NCBI RefSeq assembly: GCF_007293315.1
Contig: NZ_VLXZ01000001.1
Span: 186,001-250,000 of the forward strand
DNA: 64,000 bases
Reading direction: 5' to 3'
From: Alkalicoccobacillus porphyridii
GTDB lineage: Bacteria > Bacillota > Bacilli > Bacillales > Bacillaceae_D
The notes beneath the pieces were generated by a model. The model saw only the letters and a program-made list of their open reading frames with translations, made no database searches and was not told the origin of the DNA. The translations under genes were made by a program, and so were the position numbers. Positions 16,151-24,993 of the stretch are shown one piece after another; within the stretch, counting starts at the first letter, position 1; each line of letters starts with the position of its first letter.

Positions 16151-16777
16151 TTACACCTTTTTAAGAATAAATTGATTAACAATCACAACTGAAAATAGTA
16201 GCCACGAGACACTTAATAACATGCCTCCTACAATATCTGTAAAGAAATGAACACCAAGATAAATTCGACTAACTCCCATAAGAATTGGAATTCCGATGAA
16301 TGTAATTATCACCACCACCCGTGCAACAGAATGTTTCATATGTAAATAAACTAAATAGATGATCACTCCACATAATGATACAGCTGCCATCGTGTGGCCA
16401 CTTGGAAAGCTGAAGCCAGGCTGATCGAGCAACGGTAGAAAATCAGGTCTAGCGCGATTAATCAGCTGCTTAGATAGATTATTTAAAACAGCTGTTCCTC
16501 CCATTACAACGGCAGGAATAACGACAGGAGAAAGGCTTCGCTCCCTCCATACAAGCAGTACGATCAAGCATAATGTAAGCACAGCTATTACTTTGACACT
16601 ACCTAACCAAGCTAAAAAAAACATGATGCTAGTAACCCAATCTAGTCGTAATGAAGGAATCCCTTCCATTAAATAAAGATCAATGGCCTGAAAGAAAGGT
16701 AATTCATATGTGAAAGTGAGTAAAATAAATAAACTAAATAAAACGATACTAAGACTTAACAGCGACCTATTTTTCAT
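16151..16777 (-). CDS. PAP2-family membrane phosphatase
   Basis: A roughly 208-residue membrane protein with about six hydrophobic segments and the three PAP2 motifs in order: KQLINRARP (motif 1), PSGH (motif 2, in FSFPSGHTMAAV) and SRIYLGVHFFTDIVGG (motif 3, with the catalytic His). Family members dephosphorylate lipid phosphates such as undecaprenyl pyrophosphate or phosphatidylglycerol phosphate; which one applies here is not visible. I chose the ATG at 16777 because GAGGGAG lies 6 nt upstream; an ATG five codons earlier has no SD. It is single and divergent to the GDPD gene. Confidence 0.85.
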   Translation of the reverse strand: MKNRSLLSLSIVLFSLFILLTFTYELPFFQAIDLYLMEGIPSLRLDWVTSIMFFLAWLGSVKVIAVLTLCLIVLLVWRERSLSPVVIPAVVMGGTAVLNNLSKQLINRARPDFLPLLDQPGFSFPSGHTMAAVSLCGVIIYLVYLHMKHSVARVVVIITFIGIPILMGVSRIYLGVHFFTDIVGGMLLSVSWLLFSVVIVNQFILKKV

Positions 16778-16881
16778 TAAAGACTCCCTCATGAATCATA
16801 TTATGCTCTCTTTGAACGCATCCTACTTATAAAAGGATGGTTAAGGTTTGTTACCCAAAAGAAAGGGGTATAAATCAAACT

Positions 16882-18447
16882 ATGCGAGATCGAAAAGACA
16901 CAAATACATTTAATCATTTATCTACTAACATAAAAAGCTACAATCCAAGTAGTATTTTGATGATAAACAATCCAGATCAATTAAAAACGATTAAACACCG
17001 TTCTGTCAATGTACTTTTCCCAATATCCATCTTACAGGGTATGACATCTGCTGAGCGACATTTTATACTGTCAAAAATAACCGTTGTGGCCATCATAGTA
17101 GAAAGTGATGAGCAAGTCGACCTACTCGACCAATATATGTCCTCCTACTTAGATATTCAAGTGCTTGTTCTTTCAAGCAATTTAACTACTCTTCAAGGTT
17201 ATCGTCGTTTACTTTGTGTGAAAGAACGCATTTGGATCTGTAACAATACAGAAGCTAAAGCAGAAGATTTAATTGCCACTATGAATCGTACGGGTATTCG
17301 CTCTATCATGCTTAAACCAAGAGACGCCGTTGATAATCTCATCCATTTTCATAAACACGCTTTTACTGTTTGGAGTGAGGGTAGAGACACTACAGACCTT
17401 CACCATTTAGTTCGCGCAGGTGTAAATGCTATCCTCGTTGAAAATGGTGATTATAGTTCAAAGCTAATCAGTGCGTATGAGCGCCTTCACATATTAGCTA
17501 AGCCGATCGTCATCGCACATCGAGGTGCTCCACAGCTGGCAGCTGAAAATACTCTTGATTCTTTTGAAAGAGCGTTGAAGCTAGGTGCAGATGTACTTGA
17601 AACAGATATTCGCAGAACGAAGGATGATCGGTTAATACTTTTTCACGATACAACAATCAACCGCACAACCTCAAGTAAAGGTCCGGTTTCAGCGTATACT
17701 TTTCAACAATTAAAAAAGATACACCCAATCATTGATGTAGAGTACTTTTTAAAATATTTCAAGAATGCTCATCCATTGCTTTTACTTGAAGTGAAGGAAA
17801 GAGACACGGTGGAGGATTTGCTCAAAATGATTACTTCGCTGAAAATGGAGGGCCGGGTACATATTCAAAGCTTCGATCCTCAAGTCTTATTAAAAGTTAG
17901 AAAACAAAACCCGGCTATAGGTGTTAGCCTACTATATACACCTTATAAGTGGTCCAAAAACTACTTGTCAACTAGGTTTGTCAAGGACACACTTGCGCAA
18001 ACACACGCAGCTTTAAACTACAAAGTGAGTAGAAGAATGAACCAATTTGATCGGATTTTTTCATTTGAGGGAGGGCCTTCATTTGTTTGGACCCTTCAAT
18101 CAAAAAAAGATGTAATAAGATTCTGGGACTCAGGCTCTTATGGGTTAATCATGGACTGTATCCAAGACATAACAACCATTCCTTTACAGCTTATGATAGA
18201 CAAGAAACCTGAATACCAACAAGAAAACACCTGGATCATGCCAGAAAAAGCCGTTGTAGGTTTTTCTGATGGTTCAACAAAAAGAGTAAAGGTACAATGG
18301 TTTGCTCAAGGAAAGGAAGATTTTACTTTGTTAACACATAAGCAGCCTATCTTTGAGCCAACTTATGTGTTTTGTCTTTATCGATTTGAATTCAACGGAC
18401 AAACCCGTTCACTGATATCCAAATTAATTTCACTAAAGCGACATTAA
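16882..18447 (+). CDS. Glycerophosphodiester phosphodiesterase-family protein with a degenerate N-terminal half-barrel
   Basis: About 521 residues and no signal peptide. A complete GDPD domain starts near residue 212 with VIAHRGAPQLAAENTLDSFE and contains the catalytic HRG, ENT, E-T-D (LETDIRRTKDD) and FHD motifs and the later LLLEVKER; it would cleave glycerophosphodiesters to sn-glycerol-3-phosphate and an alcohol. The 200 residues before it look like the C-terminal half of another GDPD barrel (FTVWSEGRDTTDLHHLVRAG, VNAILVEN) without catalytic residues. The tail after about 435 (AVVGFSDGSTKRVKVQW) resembles a bacterial Ig-like strand pattern. The start at 16882 is uncertain (AAAGGGG 13 nt away); an upstream ATG at 16837 is possible. 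Confidence 0.75.
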   Translation: MRDRKDTNTFNHLSTNIKSYNPSSILMINNPDQLKTIKHRSVNVLFPISILQGMTSAERHFILSKITVVAIIVESDEQVDLLDQYMSSYLDIQVLVLSSNLTTLQGYRRLLCVKERIWICNNTEAKAEDLIATMNRTGIRSIMLKPRDAVDNLIHFHKHAFTVWSEGRDTTDLHHLVRAGVNAILVENGDYSSKLISAYERLHILAKPIVIAHRGAPQLAAENTLDSFERALKLGADVLETDIRRTKDDRLILFHDTTINRTTSSKGPVSAYTFQQLKKIHPIIDVEYFLKYFKNAHPLLLLEVKERDTVEDLLKMITSLKMEGRVHIQSFDPQVLLKVRKQNPAIGVSLLYTPYKWSKNYLSTRFVKDTLAQTHAALNYKVSRRMNQFDRIFSFEGGPSFVWTLQSKKDVIRFWDSGSYGLIMDCIQDITTIPLQLMIDKKPEYQQENTWIMPEKAVVGFSDGSTKRVKVQWFAQGKEDFTLLTHKQPIFEPTYVFCLYRFEFNGQTRSLISKLISLKRH

Positions 18448-18471
18448 AATAAATTATGGAGAGGATTCTAG

Positions 18472-18648
18472 ATGAATCAACAACTTTCACCTGACTCTGA
18501 TCGTCGAGACCACCTCATCGCACGTATTATTGAACTTGGAGTCTTTAAATTAAAAAATCGCCACTTATTTGAATTAAGCATGGCAGAAATAGATCAATTA
18601 TATACAAGACTTATGAAGGATCATGAGCAGCAACAGACTCAAAGCTGA
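18472..18648 (+). CDS. FbpA-like small basic protein (58 aa)
   Basis: The stretch RRDHLIARIIELGVFKLKNR, then HLFELSMAEIDQLYTRL, matches the FbpA/Fur-regulated basic protein family pattern (LI..LIENGIYK...QLYELTLSELE). The start ATG at 18472 follows GGAGAGGATTCTAG (SD GGAG/GAGG). It starts 24 bp after the GDPD gene and is probably co-transcribed with it. In B. subtilis FbpA helps small-RNA FsrA-mediated iron sparing; no Fur box is visible here, so iron control is not supported. A second family member is at 29787. Confidence 0.7.
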   Translation: MNQQLSPDSDRRDHLIARIIELGVFKLKNRHLFELSMAEIDQLYTRLMKDHEQQQTQS

Positions 18649-18661
18649 GGAGATGATAAGT

Positions 18662-18705
18662 AGAGCCGAACCATTATGTGTTTGATGACATAATGGTTCG
18701 GCTCT
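18662..18705 (+). terminator. Strong hairpin after the GDPD/FbpA-like pair
   Basis: Arms AGAGCCGAACCATTATGT and ACATAATGGTTCGGCTCT (18 bp, perfect) with an 8-nt loop, but only a short T stretch follows. The first arm is identical to that at 48583-48600. Confidence 0.7.
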
Positions 18706-18757
18706 ATTGCATAAACCAGCGAAGTGTAATTCCGAAGCGGAGCTCACCTCTCCGGTT

Positions 18758-18811
18758 AAAAAAAGAAGAACAAAACGATGATGTTAGATCCAACTGATCG
18801 TTTCGCTCTTC
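18758..18811 (-). terminator. Terminator of the pxpBCA operon
   Basis: Minus-strand stem of 15 bp with two mismatches (18765-18779 / 18797-18811) followed by seven Ts. It lies 54 bp past the pxpA stop. Confidence 0.8.
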
Positions 18812-18864
18812 ATATAATTAAAAACATCCTAGACTAAGCAGAGGATTCTGGTATAAACATTAGA

Positions 18865-19623
18865 TTATAATAGGGACGCAACTTCAATCTGATGCTCTGC
18901 CAAATTACGACGAAGCTCTTTCACAAAGAGTAAAGCATGTTGTCCGTCTCCATGTACACAAACAGTATCCGCCTCCAAAGGAATGGTACTGCCATCAACA
19001 GCTATAACTGTAGAGGTTGTAATCATTTGCAGGACCTGTTCCACTGCTTGTTGATCGTCTGTGATTAGGGCATTTTCTAAGTTTCGTGGCGTTAATGTTC
19101 CATCGGGCTGGTAGGTCCGATCAGCAAATACTTCATTTGCTACATTCAGTCCATATTTTCGCCCAGCTTTAATGAGTTCACTACCTGACAGTCCAAATAA
19201 AATTAAATCCGGATTAGCATCCTTTACAGCTTTAGCAATCGCTTCGGACATAATAGGATCAACGGCCGCCATATTAAATAAAGCTCCGTGCGGTTTGACG
19301 TGCTGCATCGTTACCCCATTTAATTTGCAAAAACCTTCTAATGCACTGATTTGGTAGAAGACAAAATGGTAGATATCCTCAGGGGTTGTTTGGATAGGAC
19401 GACGGCCAAATCCAAATAGATCACTAAATCCAGGATGAGCCCCTACCCTAGCACCTGCTTCTTTAGCCAATTTAACGGTGTGGGCCATCGTATTATGATC
19501 GCCAGCGTGATAGCCACAAGCAACATTGACCGAGCTGACCAATGGGAGGATCTCTTCATCATTTCCTACTTTAAAAACGCCGTAGCTTTCTCCTAAATCA
19601 CAGTTTAAATCAATTCGCTTCAT
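18865..19623 (-). CDS. pxpA: 5-oxoprolinase subunit A (LamB/YcsF family)
   Basis: About 252 residues, beginning [15 protein letters not shown], the family signature. [14 protein letters not shown] (metal-site histidines), [16 protein letters not shown], and VKPHGALFN follow. Together with PxpB and PxpC it hydrolyses 5-oxoproline (pyroglutamate) to glutamate with ATP. I use the ATG at 19623 because GGGAGAG sits 7 nt upstream; an in-frame ATG 18 nt earlier lacks an SD. The start lies 14 bp inside the end of pxpC, so translation is coupled. Gene order is pxpB-pxpC-pxpA. Confidence 0.92.
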   Translation of the reverse strand: MKRIDLNCDLGESYGVFKVGNDEEILPLVSSVNVACGYHAGDHNTMAHTVKLAKEAGARVGAHPGFSDLFGFGRRPIQTTPEDIYHFVFYQISALEGFCKLNGVTMQHVKPHGALFNMAAVDPIMSEAIAKAVKDANPDLILFGLSGSELIKAGRKYGLNVANEVFADRTYQPDGTLTPRNLENALITDDQQAVEQVLQMITTSTVIAVDGSTIPLEADTVCVHGDGQHALLFVKELRRNLAEHQIEVASLL

Positions 19624-20650
19624 ATATAGACTCTCTCCCATCCGTTGATTCTACTTTCATCCCTTTTAAAGCAATCGCAGCTTTTATTTCAGCAAGATTT
19701 CTCTCGTTTTGTATATAAATTTGTTCTGCTTCCTGCAAGGACACTTCTTTAAACATGATCGTTTCGCCAGGTCTTAATTGTGCCAGCTTAGGAATATCAA
19801 CAATCATCACTTGTCCAATTCGTGGGTATCCACCTGTTGATTGTCGATCGGCTAGCAAAATAATTGGTTTACCCCCTGGAGGTAGCTGAATGGTTCCAAG
19901 TGTAACAGCTTCTGAAAGTAACTCAAACGGCTCTGCCAACTCCATGGTTACATCTGTTTCAAGTCGATAGCCCATTCGGTCAGATTGGGAAGAAATCTGA
20001 AATTCTTCTTCAAAGAAAACGTCTTGACTTTGACTCGTAAAACGTGAAAAATGGGTACCTTTTAGCACTCTGATAACGGTCGGACGCTTTTGCTCAACTA
20101 AAGTATCGCTTACACGCCATGGCGGAGATAGACGGTGGGACTCTGAAGACAGTGTCTCTATAAACTGCTTAACTAATTTGGACATAGGATGCAGAGGAAT
20201 GCGGTCGCCTTTTTGCAATGCTCTTCCTTCAAACCCACCAAATCCTGCTCTCAAATACGTGCTTTTACTTTCCATCACTCGTGGAACATTAAAACCTCCC
20301 GCAATAGCAAGATAGGCCCTGCAACCAGTCTTTAATGGTTCAAAATGAAGCTGCGTTCCACCTGCCACGTAAAAAGGTGTATTTAACTGAAGTCTCCTTC
20401 CATTCATAACAGGAAGCATGCCTCCACCAGTTACCGCGATGAGCCTGTCGTCCTCAAATGTTAAAGACGGGCCATTCATCGTCATTTCAAGAACGGCTTC
20501 ACTTTCTTCATTTCCAACTAGCATATTGGCAATACGTGTTGATCGGGCATCCATAACCCCGGTCACAGAAACACCTTGACTCATAAACCCTACGCGCCCC
20601 AGGTCTTGTATCGTGGTCTGTAACCCAGGCTTACTGACTTGTATATTCAT
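19610..20650 (-). CDS. pxpC: 5-oxoprolinase subunit C (KipA/urea-amidolyase-related family)
   Basis: A 346-residue protein with the KipA/UAHC2 signature near the start ([30 protein letters not shown]), [12 protein letters not shown], and the [24 protein letters not shown] block. This is the larger of the two subunits that phosphorylate 5-oxoproline for PxpA. In B. subtilis the homologue (KipA) also counteracts the KinA inhibitor KipI. It starts at once after pxpB (adjacent stop and start) with SD AGGAG inside pxpB. Confidence 0.9.
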   Translation of the reverse strand: MNIQVSKPGLQTTIQDLGRVGFMSQGVSVTGVMDARSTRIANMLVGNEESEAVLEMTMNGPSLTFEDDRLIAVTGGGMLPVMNGRRLQLNTPFYVAGGTQLHFEPLKTGCRAYLAIAGGFNVPRVMESKSTYLRAGFGGFEGRALQKGDRIPLHPMSKLVKQFIETLSSESHRLSPPWRVSDTLVEQKRPTVIRVLKGTHFSRFTSQSQDVFFEEEFQISSQSDRMGYRLETDVTMELAEPFELLSEAVTLGTIQLPPGGKPIILLADRQSTGGYPRIGQVMIVDIPKLAQLRPGETIMFKEVSLQEAEQIYIQNERNLAEIKAAIALKGMKVESTDGRESIYEAN

Positions 20651-21373
20651 TTATTCACGCTCCTTTAGGCTATGGTACTCTTCTAAGGAGATTGGTTTAA
20701 ACGTAACTATATGACCAGGCTTTAATAAGCTTGGCTCTTCACGATGAAGGTCAAACATTGTAAGAGGTGTACGTCCAATCAATTGCCATCCTCCAGGCGT
20801 CACCATTGGATACACACCGGTCTGCTTACCTGCAATCCCCACTGAGCCAGCAGGAATCTCAAGCCTTGGTTGCTTTTTTCGTGGAGTGGCAATTGATTCG
20901 TCCATCCCCCCGAGAAACGGAAATCCTGGTGCAAATCCAATCATGTATACATGATAGCTGCCATTTGAATGAATAGAAATAACATCCTCTACTGACAGTT
21001 GGTTATGTTTGGCTACTTCTTCAAGGTCTGGTCCTAAGGATGGATCATAACAAACAGGTATTTCGATTGTTTTGCTCTGCTGTGTATGCTGGCTATGTTG
21101 AATGGCAACCATTGTTTCTTCCAGTATGCCCCGAACGACATCACTTGGACTTAATCGATGATCTAGAATGACCTCGGCAGGATTATAAAAAACAGCTACA
21201 CCTGTATAGCTTGGTAAACACTCAACAAATCCTGAAAAAGGAGATGCTTCAAGGAGATCAATAAAGGGCAAGATTTGTTCTTGCGTAGTTGGATCGATGT
21301 TATTTGCAAATTGAACGACCATTGTGGTTTCATTAAGTGAATAGATATGTGGTAAAACGAGTGTATCTCCCAT
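20651..21373 (-). CDS. pxpB: 5-oxoprolinase subunit B (KipI family)
   Basis: A 240-residue protein with the KipI/UAHC1 hallmarks: IPVCYDPSLGPDLEEVAKHNQLSVEDVI, YMIGFAPGFPFLGGMD, PRLEIPAGSVGIAGKQTGVYP, and TPGGWQLIGRTP. It is the partner of PxpC in the ATP-dependent 5-oxoprolinase. Its B. subtilis counterpart KipI binds and inhibits the sporulation kinase KinA, so a link to sporulation timing is possible but not shown here. It is the first gene of the operon; the start ATG has SD AGAGGGAGGGG. Upstream to 21550 I see no recognised regulator site. Confidence 0.9.
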   Translation of the reverse strand: MGDTLVLPHIYSLNETTMVVQFANNIDPTTQEQILPFIDLLEASPFSGFVECLPSYTGVAVFYNPAEVILDHRLSPSDVVRGILEETMVAIQHSQHTQQSKTIEIPVCYDPSLGPDLEEVAKHNQLSVEDVISIHSNGSYHVYMIGFAPGFPFLGGMDESIATPRKKQPRLEIPAGSVGIAGKQTGVYPMVTPGGWQLIGRTPLTMFDLHREEPSLLKPGHIVTFKPISLEEYHSLKERE

Positions 21374-21550
21374 GCTTATCCCCTCCCTCTATGTAATTGT
21401 TGTAATAACAAGATGCAATATTAGAAGTTACTCCCCTAAATCAATGCTCTATTTCATTATCTCCTTTAACTTCCCATAAGGATATCTATATCATTCCCTT
21501 TTAAGAAGCCGGTGAAAACAGTATTTTTAAACTCCTTTAATAAATCATTC

Positions 21551-21583
21551 AAAAAAAGGGTGAAAATCCAAAAGATTCTCACC
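21551..21583 (-). terminator. Terminator of yisL
   Basis: Arms GGTGAAAATC and GATTCTCACC with a short loop, followed by seven to eight Ts on the minus strand, 12 bp past the yisL stop. Confidence 0.8.
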
Positions 21584-21594
21584 ACGATTCATCC

Positions 21595-21939
21595 TTATAG
21601 CTTTAAGTAACCGAGTGCTACTACTACGGCAAGTAAAACAGCAAAAACGATCCAAAACGAACCTGTTAGCTCTTTTCTTTTTGTTCTTCCCATAATAACT
21701 TCCATAATTCCTATTAACATAATTGCTAATACACCTTTGATAATAAAGCTTAGCTGCATATTATTAAAAAGCATACCTACACCAGATACAAGCATAATTA
21801 TGTAGAACAAACGAACGATCATGTACACGATTTTTGAGGCTTTCTGTTTCCCCCAACGAAATAAGAAATAAGAAGCCAAAAACAAAAGAATTAGAATGGC
21901 CCATGATCCAGCATGAGATTCATAGAAAATACTATACAA
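21595..21939 (-). CDS. yisL: YisL-family (UPF0344/DUF1516) membrane protein
   Basis: About 114 residues with four hydrophobic segments. RWGKQKASKIVYMIVRLFYI and KGVLAIMLIGIMEVIMGRTKR match the YisL family pattern. The function is unknown in any species as far as I know. I prefer the TTG at 21939 (GGAGG, then 8 nt); the GTG three codons upstream is part of the SD. It ends with its own terminator; the gene upstream (ccdC) is 72 bp away, so a shared transcript is possible. Confidence 0.75.
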   Translation of the reverse strand: MYSIFYESHAGSWAILILLFLASYFLFRWGKQKASKIVYMIVRLFYIIMLVSGVGMLFNNMQLSFIIKGVLAIMLIGIMEVIMGRTKRKELTGSFWIVFAVLLAVVVALGYLKL

Positions 21940-22010
21940 AATAGCCACCTCCTTTAATTAATAATGTAGCTTGCTATAAATGTTCCTACTAGATGTATTA
22001 TAGTATAAAA

Positions 22011-22535
22011 TTATTTATTCGGCGCCGGTTCGTGCTTTGAATGAACGATTGGACTTTCTTCTAAGCGATGCAACCTTCGCTCTATTTTACGAAAAGAAAC
22101 AAGCATAGAAATTCTCCAAGGCAGGATCATACCATACGCTAATAAGAAAAACATTCCCGATAATTCTTCAGGATTAATATCTTTTCCTAAAAACGCCCTA
22201 AACGCAATCCGTATTACTAAAAGTCCTAATAAAATAAACATAAAAGCTTTTGAACGCTGTAAATAAATTTGATGATTACGTATTTCAAACTTAGATGTCA
22301 TAATAAGCAAAATCGAAAAAATCATCCCCACTGCAAGCGCTTCCGCAACTTGCAAAGGTGCAGGTCTTGTTGGTTCGTATAAAAACATTAAAAAACCGGT
22401 AGACATAAAGATAGGTGGTAAAATAATCTTCTTTAATGAGGCTGGTTTTTTTGCTGCTTTCATTCTAACAAGAAGTGCCACGCCACCCATTACAAAAGCC
22501 AACACGATCGGAATGAGGAGTAAGTTATTGTCCAA
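22011..22535 (-). CDS. ccdC: CcdC-like membrane protein
   Basis: A 174-residue protein with about five membrane segments. PPIFMSTGFLMFLYEPTRPAP and FEIRNHQIYLQRSKAFMFIL, then PEELSGMFFLLAYGMILPWRISMLVSFRKIERR, are typical of CcdC, linked to the cytochrome c maturation locus in B. subtilis although not essential there. The start is TTG at 22535 behind GGGGAATCCAAG. It is not next to ccdA here. Nearby ctaB is also in haem-protein biogenesis, so context fits respiratory assembly. Confidence 0.75.
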   Translation of the reverse strand: MDNNLLLIPIVLAFVMGGVALLVRMKAAKKPASLKKIILPPIFMSTGFLMFLYEPTRPAPLQVAEALAVGMIFSILLIMTSKFEIRNHQIYLQRSKAFMFILLGLLVIRIAFRAFLGKDINPEELSGMFFLLAYGMILPWRISMLVSFRKIERRLHRLEESPIVHSKHEPAPNK

Positions 22536-22594
22536 CTTGGATTCCCCTTTTCAGTATAAGTTCACTTTATCTTACGTATTTATAAACATGAAAG

Positions 22595-22628
22595 CCTGTC
22601 CCTCTACACAGCAAATGTAGGGAACAGG
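22595..22628 (-). terminator. Hairpin after ctaB
   Basis: Arms CCTGTCCCTCTACA and TGTAGGGAACAGG (one bulge), 6 bp past the ctaB stop. The T tract is weak (CTTTC), so termination may be incomplete. Confidence 0.6.
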
Positions 22629-22633
22629 ATTTC

Positions 22634-23578
22634 CTATTTTATATACATTAGAATGAGCGAGTATCCAATAATTAATGCAAAAAGAATCGTAATATGATTA
22701 AGGGAATAGATAAACATCGCTGTAGCCCATTTATAATCACTCATTCGTTTGTATCCAGCTATTCCAAGGATCATCCAACCTAACGTAAGAACAAATGAGG
22801 TAATCGCAATCGTCTTACTAAAAGGAAAAAATAATACAGAGGATGCTAATAGAATGACAAGATAAACTAACGTTTGAATCTTTGTACGACGAATTCCTTT
22901 GATTACAGGTAGCATTGGTACCCCTGCTGCACGATAATCATCAAGCTTACGAATGGCGATCGCATAGAAGTGAGGCATCTGCCAAATAAGCATTAAAACA
23001 AATAAACCAATAGCCGCTGGATGATAAATATCAGGTGAAATCGCGGCCCACCCAATAAGCGGAGGTACAGCTCCGGACAAACTGCCTACCTCTGTATTAT
23101 AAATAGTTGAACGCTTGGTCCATATCGTGTAAGGCACGGTATAAAGAAATAACCCTAGAAATCCTAGCAAAGCAGCTAGCGGGCTGGCAAACGCCAATAA
23201 GATAATACCAGTTATCGAAAATAATATACCTAAAATTAAACCGTTTTTCAGCGTCATAGAACCTGTTACAGTTGGACGCTTTTTGGTTCTTTCCATTTTA
23301 GCATCTATATCACGGTCATACAGGTTATTAAATGTACCAGCGGCCCCAATCACAAGCGAGCTTCCAACTAATGCTAGAATGATAGCTCCCATATGATTAA
23401 AAAGCGAACCTCCATGTATAAATAAAGCAAAGCAAAGCCCTGCAAACATAGCAAGTACATTTGATTTGATAATTCCTGTTTTAATCGTCTCAAACAAAAT
23501 ATCCGCATAATAGGATACATTTGAAACGGAAGTTGTTTGTGTTTGTTCTACGGTTTTCTCTAACTTCACACTTTTCAT
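22634..23578 (-). CDS. ctaB: Protoheme IX farnesyltransferase (heme O synthase)
   Basis: A 314-residue UbiA-family prenyltransferase with nine or so membrane segments. The Asp-rich motif NNLYDRDIDAKMERTKKRP (about 105-123) binds the Mg-farnesyl-PP, and the second YDRAAG-like loop (KLDDYRAAGVPMLPV) is present. It converts haem B to haem O for the aa3/caa3 oxidases. The start ATG has AGAGGAG. It stands alone; ctaA and the cta oxidase genes are not in this window. The upstream gap has ResD-like words (see the site at 23695). Confidence 0.9.
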   Translation of the reverse strand: MKSVKLEKTVEQTQTTSVSNVSYYADILFETIKTGIIKSNVLAMFAGLCFALFIHGGSLFNHMGAIILALVGSSLVIGAAGTFNNLYDRDIDAKMERTKKRPTVTGSMTLKNGLILGILFSITGIILLAFASPLAALLGFLGLFLYTVPYTIWTKRSTIYNTEVGSLSGAVPPLIGWAAISPDIYHPAAIGLFVLMLIWQMPHFYAIAIRKLDDYRAAGVPMLPVIKGIRRTKIQTLVYLVILLASSVLFFPFSKTIAITSFVLTLGWMILGIAGYKRMSDYKWATAMFIYSLNHITILFALIIGYSLILMYIK

Positions 23579-23694
23579 GAGGGACTCCTCTCTCAGTATA
23601 AAGACTCCGCCTAATAAAGCAAAGCCACGCCACTGATTTGCTCAAAAAAGAGTCTTTCTTGTTAATAGGCTCATTAATAAGTCTATCATAAACC

Positions 23695-23793
23695 TTCACA
23701 AATGCCAGATTCGAGAGGCACATTCCAAAAACCTGTCAAACCTTTGTGACTACTTTTTGACAAGATCGAGCATTCAGTTGTGAAAAACTTCAC
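23695..23793. promoter_or_regulatory. Candidate ResD-type sites upstream of ctaB
   Basis: Three words close to the ResD recognition sequence (TTGTGAA, 3 nt, TTTTNA): TTTGTGAA on the minus strand at 23702-23695, TTTGTGACTACTTTTTGA on the plus strand at 23743-23760, and TTGTGAAAAACTTC at 23778-23791. ctaA/ctaB are ResD-controlled in B. subtilis. Assignment by eye only. Confidence 0.35.
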
Positions 23794-23844
23794 TTGCCCA
23801 TTGTATTATACGCTCTTTTTCAATGAATGCAAGAAAAAGCCAGG

Positions 23845-24819
23845 CTAGGAAAGGTCTTTCTCATTGATTGGAGTAGGAGGGCTGGCTCCATTTAATGCCG
23901 CCAACAAATTGTCTGCAGCCAGTTGGGCCATATTGTGTCTTGTTTCATGTGTAGCCGAACCAATATGAGGTAAACTCACAACGTTTCTCATAGATAACAA
24001 TGGGTGATCCACAGGAACTGGTTCTTCTTTATACACATCTAATCCAGCTGCATAAATTTTACCTTCTTCAAGCGCATGTATTAGGGCTTGTTCATCTACG
24101 GTGGCCCCTCTAGATCCATTGATAAATACTGCACTTGATTTCATTAGTTCAAATTGCTGATTTCCCATAAGCCCCTCTGTCTCTTTTGTTAATGGGGTTA
24201 GAAGACAAACTACATCCGATTGCTCCAGTAATTCCTCTAAAGAACAATACTTCGCTTGAAGTGTATCTTCTGCCCACTCATTACGTGAACGATTATGATA
24301 CAAAATTTCCATATCAAATCCTGCATAGGCTCGCTTCGCCAGAGTTTGTCCAACTCTGCCCATCCCGATAATACCTAGCTTTTTATGATGAACATCGAGA
24401 CCAAAGTGCTCTTCAGCGATAGAATCCTTCCACTCGCCATTTTTGACAAGCTGATCTAACTCAACAACACGCCTTCTCGTTGTTAATATCAACGCCATCA
24501 TTGTATCAGCGACAGTATCATCAAGGACGGTGGGAGTATTCGTTGCGAGCACACCACGAGCGGTTAACTCATCGATAGCTAGGTTATCATATCCAACGGT
24601 TATATTGCTTACTACTTTCAAACGTTTTGCTTTCTCCAGTAGTTGTTTATCCACTTTTAGTCCAGAACCTAATACCCCTTCCGCTTCTGTAAGCTCTTTC
24701 ATAAAGTCTGAATAATTATCATTTGTCAGTTTTTCATAATATGTAACATCACATTCTTTTTTAATTCGAGTTAATACCTCATCGGGAACTCGACTGTACA
24801 CAATCACTTTCGGCTTCAC
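23845..24819 (-). CDS. D-2-hydroxyacid dehydrogenase (glyoxylate/hydroxypyruvate reductase type)
   Basis: About 324 residues. The NAD(P)-binding Rossmann motif GIIGMGRVGQTLAKRA (about 148-163) is followed by NGSRGATVDE (catalytic Arg region), LDVYKEEP (Glu) and LPHIGSATHETR (His). This makes the R-E-H triad of the D-isomer 2-hydroxyacid dehydrogenases; the closest named group is glyoxylate/hydroxypyruvate/2-ketogluconate reductase. The start is GTG at 24819 with GGAGG 6 nt upstream; an ATG eight codons earlier lacks an SD. Single gene. The substrate cannot be fixed from sequence. Confidence 0.85.
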   Translation of the reverse strand: MKPKVIVYSRVPDEVLTRIKKECDVTYYEKLTNDNYSDFMKELTEAEGVLGSGLKVDKQLLEKAKRLKVVSNITVGYDNLAIDELTARGVLATNTPTVLDDTVADTMMALILTTRRRVVELDQLVKNGEWKDSIAEEHFGLDVHHKKLGIIGMGRVGQTLAKRAYAGFDMEILYHNRSRNEWAEDTLQAKYCSLEELLEQSDVVCLLTPLTKETEGLMGNQQFELMKSSAVFINGSRGATVDEQALIHALEEGKIYAAGLDVYKEEPVPVDHPLLSMRNVVSLPHIGSATHETRHNMAQLAADNLLAALNGASPPTPINEKDLS

Positions 24820-24904
24820 AATATCCCTCCATGAACATTTCATCTCATATACTTATAGTATAACAGAGCTGGAGTTCTGGAAAAGAGATTTCTATTCAAT
24901 TTAT

Positions 24905-24986
24905 AAGAGGCTGAGGCAGAAGTGTTTTAGCTCTTCTATATCCAACAAGAGTTCATGGATTCAATACCATCAGATCTCAGCCTCTT
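24905..24986 (-). terminator. Long bidirectional hairpin after mccB
   Basis: Arms AAGAGGCTGAG and CTCAGCCTCTT (perfect) enclose 60 nt with further partial pairing. It lies 8 bp past the mccB stop and faces the start of the next gene. Confidence 0.65.
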
Positions 24987-24993
24987 ATTTCAT

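Noticed and set aside
24820-24990. T-box or S-box leaders before mccA, luxS or patB
   Set aside because: Gaps are too short or lack the T-box TGGNACC and S-box core words.
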